A stretch of DNA of 8,163 nt, taken from an uncultured Collinsella sp. (GTDB lineage Bacteria; Actinomycetota; Coriobacteriia; Coriobacteriales; Coriobacteriaceae). The stretch lies in NCBI GenBank assembly GCA_902489225.1, contig CABTZA010000082.1, forward strand, positions 1 through 8,163. The letters run 5' to 3'. Position numbers and translations under genes: made by a program. The number at the start of each line of letters is the position of its first letter. Positions within the stretch are counted from its first letter, which is position 1. The notes under the pieces are model-generated. The model saw only the letters and a program-made list of their open reading frames with translations. It was not told where the DNA came from and did no database searches. Positions 7,398-8,163 of this stretch are shown here, one piece after another.

Positions 7398-7918
7398 CAG
7401 TATCCGGTTCCTCTCTGTTGATAGAACTCGCCACCGGTAAGGGCGCGGGTGCGGCTGAGGTTTACGTGGCAGATGGCGCAAGCCAGGGCATCGGCGGCAT
7501 GGTCGGGATGCGGGTCGTGGTCGAGCTGCGTTAGCGTGCGTACCATGTAGGCGACCTGCCGCTTGTCCGCGGCGCCGGTGCCCACCACAGCCTGCTTGAT
7601 CTGCATGGGCGTGTATTCGCCAATCTCGAGCGCGCATTCCGACAGCGCCACGAGTGCAGCCCCGCGGGCATGCGCCGTAGGAATTGCCGAGCGAACGTTA
7701 GCACCAAAGTAAATGCTCTCGATAGCAGCGGTATCGGGTCGATAACGCTCCACGACACCCTTGAGGTCGCGGGCGATATGCGACAGGCGCACCGCGAGCG
7801 GACTTCCGGCACTGGTCTCGATGCAGCCGTAGGCACGGCAGCGAACCTCGCCGCGCCGCTCCTCGATAATCCCCCAACCCGTATGGGCCAAACCGGGGTC
7901 GATACCCAAAATGACCAA
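7397..7918 (-). CDS. ruvC: Crossover junction endodeoxyribonuclease RuvC
   Basis: RuvC is the dimeric resolvase that nicks Holliday junctions symmetrically. I place the start at a TTG at 7918: GGGGAGGT lies a few bases upstream, and the resulting MVILGIDPG is the family's N-terminus. This gives 173 residues, the same length as E. coli RuvC. The RNase H-fold catalytic acids are D7 (GIDPG) and E67 (AIESIYFG), with H140 and D143 in PDHAADALA. The last pair has the His/Asp arrangement known from Thermus RuvC (H143, D146), where E. coli has two Asp. A TTG 7 codons upstream (7939) also opens the frame, but it would place the ribosome binding site inside the gene. First gene of the ruvCAB operon. 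Confidence 0.95.
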   Translation of the reverse strand: MVILGIDPGLAHTGWGIIEERRGEVRCRAYGCIETSAGSPLAVRLSHIARDLKGVVERYRPDTAAIESIYFGANVRSAIPTAHARGAALVALSECALEIGEYTPMQIKQAVVGTGAADKRQVAYMVRTLTQLDHDPHPDHAADALACAICHVNLSRTRALTGGEFYQQRGTGY

Positions 7919-7922
7919 GCCG

Positions 7923-7930
7923 ACCTCCCC
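7923..7930 (-). promoter_or_regulatory. ruvC: Ribosome binding site deciding the ruvC TTG start
   Basis: GGGGAGGT on the minus strand ends 4 bases before the TTG at 7918. It is the only strong ribosome binding site near the ruvC N-terminus and argues for the non-ATG start. Confidence 0.75.
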
Positions 7931-7974
7931 TCGCCACAAGCACAGCGCAAGACAAGGCCCCGCGCATCATTCAC

Positions 7975-7986
7975 GAACGTCTGTTC
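7975..7986. promoter_or_regulatory. LexA-type SOS box upstream of ruvCAB
   Basis: GAAC-N4-GTTC is a perfect half-site palindrome, 57 bases upstream of the ruvC start. Read on the minus strand (GAACAGACGTTC) it satisfies the Bacillus subtilis SOS consensus core GAACRNRYGTTY. It begins one base downstream of a plausible -10 box, so bound LexA would cover the transcription start. ruv genes are SOS-controlled in E. coli, B. subtilis and mycobacteria. LexA control is inference from motif and position; lexA itself is not in the window. Confidence 0.8.
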
Positions 7987-7987
7987 T

Positions 7988-7993
7988 AGAATA
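7988..7993 (-). promoter_or_regulatory. Possible -10 element of the ruvCAB promoter
   Basis: TATTCT on the minus strand is directly upstream of the SOS box. With a 17-base spacer the -35 position reads TAAGCA, which is weak. The predicted leader is about 60 bases. Confidence 0.4.
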
Positions 7994-8083
7994 ACACAAC
8001 GGGGCCGAAATGCTTAGTTGAAGTATCGGGGCTGGGAGCGAATCCTATCCCATAGTTAGTTCTGCGAGAAAAAGGGGAACTGC
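7994..8083. other. Upstream region of ruvC, contents unclear
   Basis: This holds the presumed -35 region of ruvCAB and otherwise no gene. A 5-bp inverted repeat (AGTTC at 8058-8062, GAACT at 8077-8081) lies next to the adapter and may itself be artefact. How much of this is genomic is uncertain. Confidence 0.5.
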
Positions 8084-8105
8084 CTCGTATGCCGTCTTCT
8101 GCTTG
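8084..8105 (+). other. Illumina P7 adapter sequence (assembly artefact)
   Basis: These 22 bases, beginning CTCGTATGCCGTC and ending TTCTGCTTG, are identical to the 3' end of the standard Illumina P7 adapter as it appears in read-through. It is followed at once by AAAAAA, the usual signature of reading past the end of an adapter. A chance exact match of this length is not credible. The upstream index and adapter stem are not clearly recognisable, so the true genomic boundary is somewhere before 8084. Confidence 0.95.
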
Positions 8106-8163
8106 AAAAAAGAAAAACCAGGGGCACAACCGGCGACCCGCCCCCCCCCCCCGCCTTCTATAC
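8106..8163. other. Non-genomic contig tail: A-rich stretch and a run of 12 C
   Basis: After the adapter come an A-rich stretch (8106-8118) and a run of 12 C at 8141-8152. On the opposite strand the run is poly-G, typical of no-signal cycles in two-colour sequencing. No coding or regulatory signal should be read from this stretch. Confidence 0.8.

Noticed and set aside
7398..7637. 80-codon N-terminal extension of ruvA
   Set aside because: It lies inside ruvC in another frame and is Arg/His/Pro-rich; RuvA starts at MISQLHG.
8058..8081. Inverted repeat AGTTC/GAACT as a hairpin or operator
   Set aside because: Only 5 bp, in the wrong half-site orientation for LexA, and next to adapter sequence, so possibly not genomic.

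Overview
The window reads as ordinary chromosome from a moderately high-GC actinobacterium. Collinsella or a close relative in the Coriobacteriia is my best guess, from the ruvC-ruvA-ruvB order, GC-rich third positions, strong AGGA-type ribosome binding sites and the general style of the proteins. That is inference; there is no rRNA or other marker here to prove it.

Layout, left to right. (1) Bases 1-1319, minus strand: a large double zinc-ribbon protein resembling the TFIIB-type zinc-ribbon family, cut by the left edge. (2) A divergent spacer of about 220 bases with a perfect 7-bp inverted repeat. (3) Bases 1538-2719, plus strand: a cation diffusion facilitator whose metal-site residues (N-D-D-D) point to manganese export. 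(4) Bases 2732-3718, minus strand, convergent with it: a single-pass membrane protein with a disordered N-terminus carrying repeated TxV motifs, a PASTA-like extracytoplasmic segment and a C-terminal heptad-repeat tail. (5) Bases 3898-5565, minus strand: formate-tetrahydrofolate ligase (fhs), closed by a strong intrinsic terminator. (6) Bases 5710-7918, minus strand: ruvC-ruvA-ruvB, the Holliday-junction resolution operon, with TGATG stop-start overlaps at both internal junctions. (7) Bases 7919-8163: the ruvC leader and promoter, with a LexA-type SOS box, then a right end that is not genomic.

How the genes work together. RuvA binds the four-way junction, RuvB drives branch migration and RuvC cuts. 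The GAAC-N4-GTTC box over the putative promoter suggests all three are induced together by DNA damage. Fhs supplies 10-formyl-tetrahydrofolate for one-carbon metabolism and follows ruvB on the same strand, but has its own plausible promoter. The other three genes appear to be independent units.

The most unexpected signal is technical. Bases 8084-8105 are an exact copy of the 3' end of the Illumina P7 adapter, followed by an A-rich stretch and later a run of 12 C. The right-hand end is therefore sequencing-library artefact built into the contig end. I see no CRISPR, mobile element, tRNA or rRNA, and no convincing new multi-gene system. The best biological leads are the membrane protein at 2732-3718 and the double zinc-ribbon protein at the left edge.
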